From: Saprospiraceae bacterium | GTDB lineage: Bacteria > Bacteroidota > Bacteroidia > Chitinophagales > Saprospiraceae | Direction of reading: 5' to 3' | Assembly (NCBI GenBank): GCA_020630435.1 | Contig: JAHDBJ010000003.1 | Coordinates: 124,001 to 188,000 of the forward strand | DNA length: 64,000 nt | Shown: positions 43,729-53,369 of the stretch, one piece after another | Position numbering within the stretch: position 1 is the stretch's first letter | Layout: every line of letters begins with the position of its first letter | Notes under the pieces: model-generated | Databases searched by the model: none | Told to the model about the DNA's origin: nothing | What the model saw: only the letters and a program-made list of their open reading frames with translations | Made by a program: the position numbers and the translations under genes

Positions 43729-44619
43729 ATGGAAGACAATACACCGCTTCATAATGAAGAAAACATTTTGGATGAGCAGGTCATTCAAGATACTATACGT
43801 CCAGAAAAAAAACCTTATCCTAGTATTCTTCAAGCTTTTGGACTATTGGGCATATTGCTTGTCATTAATATCGTGGTCAGTATGATTTTTAGCGGTTTGA
43901 TGATGTCTGCTGACGGGGTTGTAAAATCCATTTACTTTTGTATCACTTATATTGCGACTTTTGGGGTTTGTTTACTAGCGGCTATCAAATTAAGGCAACA
44001 TAATCGATTTGAATGGAATACTTATCCGAAAGTGGCTATACCCATTTTAGCGGTATTGATTTTGGCACTCATTCCTGCTCGAATTCCATTATTGGAAATT
44101 ATCCCTATGCCCGATTACCTAATAGAAATGTTCAAAGATCTATTACACCCCGACATCGTCTCACTATTTACTGTAGCAATTGCAGCTCCACTACTAGAAG
44201 AGTTTATTTTTAGGGGTGTTGTGTTGGATGGCTTTTTAAAGCGCTATTCTCCCACTAAGGCAATTATTTGGTCTAGTATCTTATTTGGTATCGCCCATCT
44301 TAATCCTTGGCAATTTATTTCCGCATTTGCTATTGGTTGCGTAATGGGTTGGGTATATTATCGAACTAAAAATTTATGGCTCTGTATCTTCATGCACTTT
44401 GTCAATAATTTTGTAGGTTTTGCCCCTGCTTTATTTGTAGAAGACTTTATGGATACTAGTGTTAAACCAAGTGATAGTTTTGAAAACATTACACACTACT
44501 GGCTAGCCGTTGGAGCAAGTGTTCTAATTGCAATTGTAGCTATCATTTTATTAAAACGAGTATTTGACAACTATTATACAAATACCGAACCTGATGTTAC
44601 ATCGATGCCTCATTCTTAA
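43729..44619 (+). CDS. CPBP-family intramembrane metalloprotease
   Basis: A 296-residue membrane protein with about 7-8 TM helices. The catalytic motifs of the CPBP/Rce1 family are present: LLEEFIFRGVVL (Glu-Glu-x3-Arg), FGIAHLNPWQF and FMHFVNNFVGF. The family cleaves membrane proteins, or is tied to self-immunity against bacteriocins in some clusters. It lies 11 bases after the UPF0158 gene and 19 before the prolyl oligopeptidase gene, so all three form a likely operon. Confidence 0.9.
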   Translation: MEDNTPLHNEENILDEQVIQDTIRPEKKPYPSILQAFGLLGILLVINIVVSMIFSGLMMSADGVVKSIYFCITYIATFGVCLLAAIKLRQHNRFEWNTYPKVAIPILAVLILALIPARIPLLEIIPMPDYLIEMFKDLLHPDIVSLFTVAIAAPLLEEFIFRGVVLDGFLKRYSPTKAIIWSSILFGIAHLNPWQFISAFAIGCVMGWVYYRTKNLWLCIFMHFVNNFVGFAPALFVEDFMDTSVKPSDSFENITHYWLAVGASVLIAIVAIILLKRVFDNYYTNTEPDVTSMPHS

Positions 44620-44638
44620 TTTTTAAAAATCATACACA

Positions 44639-46789
44639 ATGAAGCCCTTATTTTTTTTAATTTGCGTTTTTTTTATTGCGTGTAACGCTCCCCAAAAATC
44701 ATCTGTAGAAGAAGTTAAAAATCCAGTTATATCTATGACGTACCCCGATACTAAAATGGTCGATCAAAGCGATGATTACCACGGTACTACGGTTAAAGAT
44801 CCTTATCGTTGGCTTGAAATTGATACCGCTCAAGATGTAGAAGCATGGGTGGGAGAACAAAACAAGGTAACCAATGGATTCCTTGAAAAAATCTCTTATC
44901 GTAAAGCCATTAGAGATCGGTACGAAGAACTTTTTAACTATCCTAAATTGAGCTCTCCTTTTAAAGTAGGTGATAATTATTTTTTTTATAAAAATGATGG
45001 TTTACAAAACCAATCCGTCATCTATATTCAAAAAGGATTAGATGGCACTCCCGAAGTTTTCCTAGATCCTAATAAATTATCTGATGATGGTACAACGGCT
45101 GCTGTATTGGCTGGTTTTTCTGAAGATGATAAATATGCAGTTCTTTCTGTTCAAGAAGCAGGCTCCGATTGGCGAAAATTTTATGTCATGGAAATTGCTA
45201 CTAAAAAACGCCTAGACGATGAGCTTGAATGGGTTAAATTTTCAGGTGCATCGTGGAAAGATGATGGCTTCTTCTATAGTCGTTATCCTGCACCATCTAA
45301 GGGTTCTGAATTATCGGGTAATAATCAGTTCCACTCAATTTACTATCACAAATTAGGTGACCCTCAGTCTAAAGATAAACTAGTATACATGGACAAGAAA
45401 AATCCAAATATGTACCATTTTGGTGGTGTTAGCGAAGATAAACGATTTTACTTCATGTATGCTGCTCCTGGGACAGACGGTTATGCTACATATTATAAGG
45501 ATCTAGATAAAAAAGGAAGTGATTTTGTCACCTTATTTGAAGGAGATAAAAATAAGAGTTCTGTAGTGCATAATATTGGAGATAAATTCTTAGTACAAAC
45601 CAATATTGATGCTCCTAAATATAGACTTGTAGAAATTGATATTAATAATCCTAGTAAAGAAAACTGGAAAGATGTTATTCCAGAAAAAGATGAACTCTTA
45701 CAAGGCATATCAACAGGTGGAGGAAAACTCTTTGCTAGTTATTTGAAAGATGCTACGACTAAGATTTATCAGTATGACTATGATGGTACGAATCAAAAAG
45801 AGATTGAGCTTCCAGGCAAAGGTAGTGCTGGTGGTTTTAATGGTAAAGAAGAACATGATATTTTATTCTATTCTTTTTCCAGTTTTGTTTACCCACCATC
45901 TATCTTTAAATACGACGTTAAAACGGGCAAATCCGAAGTTTTCAATAAAACTAAATTGAAATTCGATCCTGAAGATTATATAGAAAAACAAATCTTTTAT
46001 ACAAGCAAAGATGGTACAAAAGTTCCTATGTTTATTGTTCATAAAAAAGGACTTGAATTGAATGGAGATAATCCAACTTATCTTTATGCCTATGGTGGTT
46101 TTAACGTAAGTCTTTCACCTTGGTTTAGTACTTCTAGAATGATATTATTGGAAAATGGCGGTGTCTTTGCCTTGCCTAATATACGAGGCGGCGGCGAATA
46201 CGGTGAGGAATGGCATAAAGACGGGATGTTACTCAAAAAACAAAACGTATTCGACGATTTTATTGCTGCTGCTGAATACCTTATTGATAATAAATATACC
46301 AATAGTGACAAACTTGCCATTGCTGGTGGTTCAAATGGTGGTCTTTTGGTTGGGGCTTGTATGACACAGCGTCCAGACCTTTATAAAGTAGCATTCCCTG
46401 CAGTGGGTGTAATGGATATGCTCCGTTATCATAAATTTACAGTTGGAAAAGGATGGATTCCTGAATATGGTTCTAGTGATGAAGCAGAGCATTTTAAAAA
46501 TTTATACGCTTACTCTCCATTGCACAACCTTAAAGCAGATGTTGCCTATCCTGCAACCATGGTAACAACTGCCGATCACGATGATAGAGTTGTTCCTGCA
46601 CACTCTTTTAAATTTGCAGCACAATTACAAAAATCACATAAAGGTGAAAATCCTGTGCTTATTCGTATCGAAACAGATGCTGGTCACGGTTCTGGTAAAC
46701 CAACTTCTAAGATTATTGATGAACAAGCAGATATCTGGTCATTCTTTTTCTATAATACCAACTCCCCTGTCAAATATGTCAAGGGATAA
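44639..46789 (+). CDS. Prolyl oligopeptidase (S9A), predicted lipoprotein
   Basis: A 716-residue serine peptidase that cuts short peptides after proline. The N-terminal lipobox FFIACN puts a lipid-anchored Cys at about 16. A seven-blade propeller region (YHGTTVKDPYRWLE to about residue 430) precedes the alpha/beta-hydrolase domain with Ser in AGGSNGGLLVGA, Asp in TADHDDRVVPAHS and His in DAGHGSGKPTS. The export signal makes it periplasmic or surface-located, which is common in Bacteroidota but not in all S9A members. A long hairpin follows the stop. Confidence 0.92.
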   Translation: MKPLFFLICVFFIACNAPQKSSVEEVKNPVISMTYPDTKMVDQSDDYHGTTVKDPYRWLEIDTAQDVEAWVGEQNKVTNGFLEKISYRKAIRDRYEELFNYPKLSSPFKVGDNYFFYKNDGLQNQSVIYIQKGLDGTPEVFLDPNKLSDDGTTAAVLAGFSEDDKYAVLSVQEAGSDWRKFYVMEIATKKRLDDELEWVKFSGASWKDDGFFYSRYPAPSKGSELSGNNQFHSIYYHKLGDPQSKDKLVYMDKKNPNMYHFGGVSEDKRFYFMYAAPGTDGYATYYKDLDKKGSDFVTLFEGDKNKSSVVHNIGDKFLVQTNIDAPKYRLVEIDINNPSKENWKDVIPEKDELLQGISTGGGKLFASYLKDATTKIYQYDYDGTNQKEIELPGKGSAGGFNGKEEHDILFYSFSSFVYPPSIFKYDVKTGKSEVFNKTKLKFDPEDYIEKQIFYTSKDGTKVPMFIVHKKGLELNGDNPTYLYAYGGFNVSLSPWFSTSRMILLENGGVFALPNIRGGGEYGEEWHKDGMLLKKQNVFDDFIAAAEYLIDNKYTNSDKLAIAGGSNGGLLVGACMTQRPDLYKVAFPAVGVMDMLRYHKFTVGKGWIPEYGSSDEAEHFKNLYAYSPLHNLKADVAYPATMVTTADHDDRVVPAHSFKFAAQLQKSHKGENPVLIRIETDAGHGSGKPTSKIIDEQADIWSFFFYNTNSPVKYVKG

Positions 46790-46799
46790 AATATAATTT

Positions 46800-46840
46800 C
46801 AAATGTGCCGTGTTTGCTATAACATGGCACATTTGTTTTC
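46800..46840 (+). terminator. Long intrinsic terminator after the prolyl oligopeptidase gene
   Basis: CAAATGTGCC (46800-46809) pairs with GGCACATTTG (46826-46835) and TGTT with AACA inside. A T-rich tail follows. It covers the GTG at 46810 that opens the next frame. Confidence 0.8.
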
Positions 46841-46845
46841 TTACT

Positions 46846-47715
46846 ATGCACGCCTTAGAGCAACACATCGTCCCACCACAACTTCATCCCATTCGCCTTT
46901 CAGATTATGCCGGTGGTATATTCCTCCTTAAACCATCGAGAAAAGGTATGAAGAAGGCAATTGATAAAGGATTGGTTCATGTAAATGGTCAAAAAGCGAC
47001 TACCGCTAAACTCCTACATGGAGGGGAAGTGATTACGCTTTTTGAGGATGCAAATCTCTTGAAAAAGCCCCGTATTACGCTCAATTTGAATGTAATCTAT
47101 GAAGATGATTCTCTGGCGATTATTCATAAACCTGCAGGCATTTTAGTAAGTGGCAATAAGCGTTTTACTATAGAAAATGCACTGCCTTTCAATCTTAAAA
47201 AAAGTAACTTAATCGATGCTTTAGAACATCCTCAAGCAATTCACCGTTTGGACTACCCTACTAGTGGATTGCTACTTATCGGTAAAACCGTTTCAAGTAC
47301 AATCCAACTCAATAAACTTTTTGAACAAAAAAAAATAAAGAAAATATATCATGCCATAATCATTGGGAAACCTGATAAAAAACAGGACACAATCCAAACG
47401 GCTATTGATACTAAGCCCGCTTGCTCTGAATTTGAAGTTCTTGATTTTCAAGCTTCTGCCCGTTTTGAGTTTCTTAGCCTAGTACAATTAAGTCCTAAGA
47501 CAGGTAGAACCCACCAATTGCGTATTCATATGGCCTCAATTGGTCATCCTATACTTGGAGATAAACGTTATGGAAAGGAAGATTTGATTTTAAAAGGAAA
47601 AGGGTTGTATCTTCACGCTTCGGGTTTAGCATTTAACCATCCTAAAACAGGAAAACGCCTAAGTATTCAGACGTCATTACCTAAGAAGTTTTTAAAAATT
47701 TTCAAATCCAAATAA
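46846..47715 (+). CDS. RluA-family pseudouridine synthase
   Basis: A 289-residue RNA-modifying enzyme. The N-terminal S4 RNA-binding domain (SDYAGGIFLLKPSRKG to about 65) is followed by the catalytic domain with Asp in the diagnostic AIHRLDYPTSGLLLIGKT and then TGRTHQLRIHMASIGHPILGD. It converts uridine to pseudouridine in rRNA or tRNA. The ATG at 46846 (MHALEQHIV) is chosen because the upstream GTG at 46810 lies in the terminator hairpin. The TAA is directly followed by the TTG start of the next gene. Confidence 0.92.
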   Translation: MHALEQHIVPPQLHPIRLSDYAGGIFLLKPSRKGMKKAIDKGLVHVNGQKATTAKLLHGGEVITLFEDANLLKKPRITLNLNVIYEDDSLAIIHKPAGILVSGNKRFTIENALPFNLKKSNLIDALEHPQAIHRLDYPTSGLLLIGKTVSSTIQLNKLFEQKKIKKIYHAIIIGKPDKKQDTIQTAIDTKPACSEFEVLDFQASARFEFLSLVQLSPKTGRTHQLRIHMASIGHPILGDKRYGKEDLILKGKGLYLHASGLAFNHPKTGKRLSIQTSLPKKFLKIFKSK

Positions 47716-50193
47716 TTGAGTAATTCAATACATATTGCTCCATTTTTTCTCGCAAGAGTCGCTGGTTTCCCCTTTGAATATATACACCAACTTGAATTGT
47801 CAAATACTATTACCTTACTTAAACAACAAGTAAAATTAAAAGTCAACCTAAATTTAAAAGGTGATGCACTTCTTCAATACCTTGATCTATACATACAACA
47901 GAATACTGGACAGGATAAGATCTTTTTTATAAATTTAAAACGAGATATTTATAATAAAAGAATTATAAAAAATAAGGTATTCAATCGTATTTATGATAAA
48001 CAGCTTTATAAGACTATCCTAGCTCATAATCGCCTAATAAAAGAAAACGAAAATTTAACTCAAAAAATAGAACAAGAATATCAAAAAGAACGTAATGCTT
48101 TTCAGCCTTTTCTAAATCAGATCTTACAGAATTTACAACAAACCAACACCCTAGAATTATCAGCTCCCTCCTTGTGTAGAATAGATTTAAGAAAGCTAAA
48201 AACAGGCACTAAGAAATATCGTCAAACAGAACTTGCCATCTGGAAATACCTAAGCCGAAGTGCCACAAAAACGACACCTTTTGGCGATTTCACCTCCGTA
48301 AATCAGGGCTATCTATATGATAACTTAAACTATACAGAACTGCTAACATCAATAACAGAGCGTCATACCATAATCAATCCTAGTATACTACAGCTTATCC
48401 AAAATATTTTATTAGAATATCCTTCCTTCTATACCCAAACTAAACTATGTTTAAACCCTAGCATTCACCATAGAAATGCAACCTATTGGAAATACTTGAA
48501 CGAAGGCACTTACGCTGAATTCGAGAAAGATGAATTGTCCCAATGGATTTTTGATTATTTTGAATATCAAGAAAAGCCCATCATATTTACAGACTTAATA
48601 AATGATATATCAAAAGGTATTGAGGCTTCCGAGTCCATGATAACCGATTATGTATTGCAATTGATTGACTATCGTTTTCTTGAATGGGAGCTTCCTGCAC
48701 TTACAAAGAATTGGCTTGAAGATTGGCTCACTTTTTTACATAATTATAATTTTAATGATAAACCTTTAGAAGAACTCAAAACTGCCCTTCAGATTCTCTA
48801 TTACCGCCTATTGGAATTCAACCAATTTACGGGATTCAATTCTTTTCTTTTTTTTGAAAAAGATATTAAACGGTTGGAAAACAGCCTAAGCAACATCCTC
48901 CAACATGAGACTTCTAGAACGATGGACAAAGGCTATCCACAAGACATCGAATTAAACCGAAAGTACTTTTTTTATCAAGATGTTTTGAATAAATATAAAG
49001 TACAATCCAATAAACATCAAATCGGTCTTATTATTGAAAATTTGAATGAGCTGATGCAGTACCTAGAAATTTTTCAAGATCGCCTTGAAGAAGAAAAGCG
49101 ACTCGTTTTTTTTCTAGAAAACTACAATTCAGATGAGAAGGTGGATTTAATGGCGTTTTACGAATTATACATTAAAGAAAAACTCAACTCAACGCTCCTT
49201 CAAGATCAAATAGAATTCAATATACCTACACATACAAACCATATAGTAGAACTAGGAGAACAGCATTTCCAGCAAAATGGAATCTATAAAAATGTTGAAT
49301 TGGGCAATAGTTATTCCTGTCTTTTTCAAATCATTCCAGTCAAGGGAACCGACAAACTAGAAGCAGTAATCAACGAAACGGCTATTGGATACGGGAAACT
49401 AGCAAGTCGTTTTTCAAACCACTTTGAAGACTTAACTTCTACACCCTTTGAAGACAATGAACAGGAAATTTGGGTAGAAAACACGGATAATGATATATCT
49501 AATCTACATTTTCGTCCTAGTACCTTGTCTTATGAGCTTGAAGTTTCTACTAATCAAAATACTTATACGAATGAAAAAATAAATATTAATAGTATAGAAG
49601 TAGGTATATTAGATAGTGCGTTGGTTCTTTTTTCTAAAAGCGATAATCGTCGAATCTATCCTTTCAATTTGGGGTTAAAATCGAAATATCAACGCTCGGA
49701 CTTTTTCCAGTTTTTAGACTTCTTCAGTAAAACAAAAAGAATAGCCCTCAAACCATTTTTAAAAATATTAAATATAAGCCTCCAACAACAACAAGCAGAA
49801 GGCATTACATATTGCCCTACCGTAATGTATAAAAATTTAGTTTTACAACGCGCTTTTTGGAAAATTGATAGTTCGGTCATTCCTGAACGAGAAAAAGGCA
49901 TGAATGAAGCCACTTATTTTTCCAAAATCTATAACTGGACAAACACTAGGAAACTTCCTAGATATGCCTTTTTAAGAAGGTGGAATAACAAAAAAGTAAA
50001 TTCTCCAAACAATACGCATAAACCCCAATTCATTGATTTCCATAACCCTATAGCGGTATCTTTATTTGAGAAATTTGTTCGAAAAAATACGGACGGAATT
50101 GTATTAGAAATTTTCCTTCCTAGTTATGAAGACTTATTACAATACAAGAATGAACGATATGCTACGGAGTTTCTAGTAGAATGGACGGTTTAA
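47716..50193 (+). CDS. LanB-type lantibiotic dehydratase N-domain protein (no elimination domain)
   Basis: An 825-residue protein of the LanB family. The diagnostic ATKTTPFGDFTSV lies near residue 187, the first 60 residues (FFLARVAGFPFEY) match the family opening, and the end (FIDFHNPIAVSLFEKFVRKN) matches the end of the glutamylation domain. The C-terminal SpaB-type elimination domain (about 250-300 residues) is absent, so it is a small or split LanB. Such proteins either glutamylate Ser/Thr or act as peptide aminoacyl-tRNA ligases. It starts with TTG at 47716 directly after the preceding stop; no ATG occurs in the first 290 residues. No precursor or partner is adjacent. Confidence 0.82.
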   Translation: MSNSIHIAPFFLARVAGFPFEYIHQLELSNTITLLKQQVKLKVNLNLKGDALLQYLDLYIQQNTGQDKIFFINLKRDIYNKRIIKNKVFNRIYDKQLYKTILAHNRLIKENENLTQKIEQEYQKERNAFQPFLNQILQNLQQTNTLELSAPSLCRIDLRKLKTGTKKYRQTELAIWKYLSRSATKTTPFGDFTSVNQGYLYDNLNYTELLTSITERHTIINPSILQLIQNILLEYPSFYTQTKLCLNPSIHHRNATYWKYLNEGTYAEFEKDELSQWIFDYFEYQEKPIIFTDLINDISKGIEASESMITDYVLQLIDYRFLEWELPALTKNWLEDWLTFLHNYNFNDKPLEELKTALQILYYRLLEFNQFTGFNSFLFFEKDIKRLENSLSNILQHETSRTMDKGYPQDIELNRKYFFYQDVLNKYKVQSNKHQIGLIIENLNELMQYLEIFQDRLEEEKRLVFFLENYNSDEKVDLMAFYELYIKEKLNSTLLQDQIEFNIPTHTNHIVELGEQHFQQNGIYKNVELGNSYSCLFQIIPVKGTDKLEAVINETAIGYGKLASRFSNHFEDLTSTPFEDNEQEIWVENTDNDISNLHFRPSTLSYELEVSTNQNTYTNEKININSIEVGILDSALVLFSKSDNRRIYPFNLGLKSKYQRSDFFQFLDFFSKTKRIALKPFLKILNISLQQQQAEGITYCPTVMYKNLVLQRAFWKIDSSVIPEREKGMNEATYFSKIYNWTNTRKLPRYAFLRRWNNKKVNSPNNTHKPQFIDFHNPIAVSLFEKFVRKNTDGIVLEIFLPSYEDLLQYKNERYATEFLVEWTV

Positions 50194-50927
50194 TAAACGG
50201 TTTTATACGGCAATTTATCGCAGGGTTCTTCTTCCTTTTTTTCTAGTAGCACTTTGTTGATATTGAGGTTTTGGCCTACACTTTTAAATTGCCTAAAGCA
50301 GTACGTTCCCTTACAATCAATACCAGCGCTTACCTGAAAAATATCCTTTATAAGAGCTGGGTTTTTATAGTTTACACTAAAATAATTATAACTAAAATTA
50401 CTTTTATTATAAACGAAATAAGCTACTTTTTTGCTTTTTTTGTGGCCTAATCGAATCACTTCTGTATTATCATCCGATTGGAAAACGGAACTGCTTTGAA
50501 GTTTCAATTCTCTTTTGGCGATTTCGACTTCTCTAATGGAAATAGCTCCGTTTTCATGTAAACAGGAACAAGCTAAAAAATTAAGTAAGGCTCTAGCTTT
50601 TATTCTTAGTACTTCTAGCTGTTCCCAAATTTCATCAGTTTCTAATTTTTCGTAACCAACCTCATCTATGCGTTTTTCCTTGACTTCTTCTAATTCAAGA
50701 ATAAACGAGTTTAAATCGTCATTTAAGGTCTTACAAGTTCCTTTTTTTATCGCTTTGTTGCTCTGTTTTACTAATTTTTTGTATTGTTTTCGAAATACTT
50801 TCAGTCCTTTTTTTGATTTTTTATATTTAAAATAAAAAATAAACTGTTTTCCTATATCCAAAACTGGTGAATTAGCCGTTAATTGGATACTAGAAAAAAA
50901 TAGTAAAAACAAGATATAAAAACGCAT
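50190..50927 (-). CDS. Hypothetical exported protein
   Basis: A 245-residue protein with a signal peptide (about 1-19, ending TANS). The mature chain is helical and Lys-rich (FKYKKSKKGLKVFRKQYKKL) in its first half and has six Cys scattered in the rest (KKGTCKT, ACSCLHE, IDCKGTYCFRQ, EEPCDK), so disulfides are likely. I recognise no family. It begins 27 bases from the TPR gene upstream and its stop shares TTAA with the LanB-like gene. Confidence 0.6.
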   Translation of the reverse strand: MRFYILFLLFFSSIQLTANSPVLDIGKQFIFYFKYKKSKKGLKVFRKQYKKLVKQSNKAIKKGTCKTLNDDLNSFILELEEVKEKRIDEVGYEKLETDEIWEQLEVLRIKARALLNFLACSCLHENGAISIREVEIAKRELKLQSSSVFQSDDNTEVIRLGHKKSKKVAYFVYNKSNFSYNYFSVNYKNPALIKDIFQVSAGIDCKGTYCFRQFKSVGQNLNINKVLLEKKEEEPCDKLPYKTVY

Positions 50928-50954
50928 AATAGTTCTAGCTTAAAAGCATTAAAA

Positions 50955-51269
50955 TTACTCTTCTATCAACAACTTAGCCCCTGCTAATTCTCCATAAGAA
51001 TGATTATCATTTTGCTGTTTAGCAACGAGCATCCCTTCATCATAGGTTTTGAGTGCATTGGGCAAATCTTCAAAATGCTCATATAGTTTTCCTAAATGAT
51101 AATATAATCCCACATAATCAGGAGACGTTTGCTTAAGTTTTAAATAGTATTCTTTTGCTTGTTCCCAAGATGATAAACTTTCATATTCCTTTGCAATTGC
51201 AAACAAAATAAAGGCATCATCAGGGCTATTTTCTAAAAAATGAAGTAATTGTTCTAAACGAGGAGACAT
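50955..51269 (-). CDS. Small TPR protein
   Basis: A 104-residue soluble protein with about three TPR units: SPDDAFILFAIAKEYESL, WEQAKEYYLKLKQTSPDYVG and YYHLGKLYEHFEDLPNALKT. TPRs mediate protein contacts. There is no signal peptide. It precedes the hypothetical exported gene by 27 bases on the same strand. The specific partner cannot be inferred. Confidence 0.75.
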   Translation of the reverse strand: MSPRLEQLLHFLENSPDDAFILFAIAKEYESLSSWEQAKEYYLKLKQTSPDYVGLYYHLGKLYEHFEDLPNALKTYDEGMLVAKQQNDNHSYGELAGAKLLIEE

Positions 51270-51372
51270 TTTGTAAATTATTTGTAAAAATATTTTAGCG
51301 AAAATTCGCTATTATCTTTTTTTATGTATATTTGTATTGCAATGATAAAATTTTTATTTGAAAAAGATATTA

Positions 51373-51380
51373 ATATCTTT
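51373..51380 (+). promoter_or_regulatory. Candidate -7 box upstream of etfB (TATCTTTG)
   Basis: An exact TAnnTTTG match about 180 bases before etfB. A second match (TATATTTG) lies at 51327-51334. Both give long leaders; the gap has no other gene. Confidence 0.4.
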
Positions 51381-51560
51381 GGCTGCCAGATAACAATTTT
51401 AGCGATGCACTATCTCCTTGTTTAAGTATATAACGATCTATCTTAAATAAAGTGACACAAACAAGTAGACGAACTAAATATTCTATTTTTAAGCTAGAAG
51501 ATAAAGTATTGAATATTTTATCATTATTCTAACTTCAAATTCAACTAAATATATAAATAT

Positions 51561-52301
51561 ATGAAATTATTAGTCTGTGTTAGTAAAACACCTGATACAA
51601 CTGCTAAGATTTCTTTTACAGCTGATGGTACAGCCTTCAATGATGCTGGGGTCAATTATATTATGAATCCTTATGACGAGTGGTATGCATTGGTCCGTGC
51701 CTTAGAACTAAAAGAATCTCTAGGTGGTTCTGTGACGATAGTAAATGTAGGCCCTAGTTCCAACGACACTATTATCCGTAAAGGATTAGCGATTGGAGCA
51801 GATGATGCTGTAAGAATTGATGCAGAACCTAAGAGTGCTTTGGGCGTTGCAAAACAAATTGCGGCATTCGCAAAAGCTGAAAATTATGACATCATTTTCT
51901 TAGGAAAAGAAACGATTGATTACAATGGTTCAGAGATTGGTGGAATGCTTGCTGAATTGCTTGATATGTCTTACATTTCTTTTGGGACAAAATTGGACAT
52001 GAACGGAAATGTGGCAACGGTAGCAAGAGAGATTGAGGGTGGAAAAGAGATCGTTGAACTGCCTACTCCTTTTGTAGTTAGTGCAGCTAAAGGAATGGCT
52101 GAACAGCGTATCCCGAATATGCGTGGTATTATGATGGCAAAGCGTAAACCATTAAAGGTCGTTCCAGCAATTGATGTTAGCGATGCTTCTACACCAGTTA
52201 AATATGAACTTCCTGCGGGGAAGGCTGCTGTAAAAATGGTTGATCCTGAAAATATGGATGAACTGATTCGTTTATTGCACGAGGAAGCTAAAGTTATTTA
52301 A
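51561..52301 (+). CDS. etfB: Electron transfer flavoprotein beta subunit
   Basis: A 246-residue subunit of the FAD/AMP flavoprotein that takes electrons from acyl-CoA dehydrogenases and passes them to the quinone pool. MKLLVCVSKTPDTTAKISF, the NPYDEWYALVRALELKE motif and the signature AREIEGGKEIVELPTPFVVSAAK are typical. AMP is bound by this subunit. It is followed by etfA 20 bases later, as is usual. The ETF-ubiquinone reductase is not in the window. Confidence 0.94.
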   Translation: MKLLVCVSKTPDTTAKISFTADGTAFNDAGVNYIMNPYDEWYALVRALELKESLGGSVTIVNVGPSSNDTIIRKGLAIGADDAVRIDAEPKSALGVAKQIAAFAKAENYDIIFLGKETIDYNGSEIGGMLAELLDMSYISFGTKLDMNGNVATVAREIEGGKEIVELPTPFVVSAAKGMAEQRIPNMRGIMMAKRKPLKVVPAIDVSDASTPVKYELPAGKAAVKMVDPENMDELIRLLHEEAKVI

Positions 52302-52321
52302 AAACTCGAAATCAAAAAATT

Positions 52322-53284
52322 ATGTCAGTATTAGTATATGCCGAAAGTCCAGAAGGCAATATCAAGAAAGCTGCCCTAGAAGCAGTAAGTTACGGACACA
52401 AAGTCGCTCAAGTATTAGGTACAGACTGTATCGCTTTAACTGTTGGTTCAGTTAATGGTGCAGGAGTATTAGGAAAATACGGAGCATCAAAAGTTTATAA
52501 TATAGATGGTGCAGGGCTGGGACACTTTGACAGTCAAGTTTATACTGCTGTTATTGCTCAAGCTGCCGAAAAATTAGGTGCTGATGTTATTATCTTAGCA
52601 CATAATGCGAAAGGGAAAGCATTAGTAGGGCGTTTAGCTGCTAAATTAGATGCAGGTTCTGTAGCAGGTACAAACGCTATCCCTACAAATGATGGTTCTT
52701 TCAAGGTAAAAAAGAATGTTTTTTCAGGAAAAGCAATTGCAGAGTATGAGATTACTTCTACTAAAAAAGTACTCTCTTTGATTGGGAATAGTTTTCAACC
52801 AGAAGAAGTAGGAAGTGATGTGGCTGTTGAATCTTTATCTGTCGATATTCCTGCTAGTAAACTTACCGTAAAAGAAGTAGATACGGTAAAAGGTACAGTA
52901 CCCCTACCTGAAGCTGAACTGGTAGTTTCGGCTGGACGTGGTATGAAAGGTCCTGAAAATTGGGGTATCATCGAAGAATTAGCTACTGAATTGGGTGCGA
53001 CGACGGCTTGCTCTCGTCCTGTAGCCGATACAGGTTGGAGACCTCACCACGAACACGTTGGTCAAACAGGTGTTGCTATACGACCTAATCTTTATATAGC
53101 TGTGGGTATTTCTGGTGCTATACAGCATCTTGCGGGCGTCAATAGTTCTAAGGTAATTGTGGTCGTGAATAAAGATCCAGAAGCCCCTTTTTTCAAAGCT
53201 GCTGATTATGGTGTTTGTGCTGATTTATTTGATGTTGTTCCTAAATTAACGGAAGCTATCAAAAAATTTAAAGCAAATAAATAA
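52322..53284 (+). CDS. etfA: Electron transfer flavoprotein alpha subunit
   Basis: A 320-residue partner of EtfB that holds the catalytic FAD. The C-terminal FAD-binding domain has the family signature VSAGRGMKGPENWGIIEELA, RPVADTGWRPHHEHVGQTG and LYIAVGISGAIQHLAGV. The N-terminal domain pairs with EtfB. A strong terminator with a 21-base stem closes the operon, so etfBA is an independent unit. Confidence 0.95.
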   Translation: MSVLVYAESPEGNIKKAALEAVSYGHKVAQVLGTDCIALTVGSVNGAGVLGKYGASKVYNIDGAGLGHFDSQVYTAVIAQAAEKLGADVIILAHNAKGKALVGRLAAKLDAGSVAGTNAIPTNDGSFKVKKNVFSGKAIAEYEITSTKKVLSLIGNSFQPEEVGSDVAVESLSVDIPASKLTVKEVDTVKGTVPLPEAELVVSAGRGMKGPENWGIIEELATELGATTACSRPVADTGWRPHHEHVGQTGVAIRPNLYIAVGISGAIQHLAGVNSSKVIVVVNKDPEAPFFKAADYGVCADLFDVVPKLTEAIKKFKANK

Positions 53285-53306
53285 TTATAGAAGTTGTTTA
53301 ATAAAT

Positions 53307-53356
53307 AAAAAAGTAATGGGCATAAATACACCTTAATTTATGCCCATTACTTTTTT
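53307..53356. terminator. Strong bidirectional terminator after etfBA
   Basis: Left arm 53307-53327 and right arm 53336-53356 pair perfectly over 21 bases around an 8-base loop, with A-tract and T-tract at the ends. It serves etfA and the convergent subtilase. Confidence 0.9.
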
Positions 53357-53369
53357 GTAAAAACTCAAT

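Noticed and set aside
45493-46796. Short ORFs on both strands in the prolyl oligopeptidase gene
   Set aside because: Shadow frames within a gene with all catalytic motifs intact.
46810-46845. GTG start for the pseudouridine synthase gene
   Set aside because: It lies inside the terminator hairpin of the preceding gene; the ATG at 46846 fits the S4 domain start.
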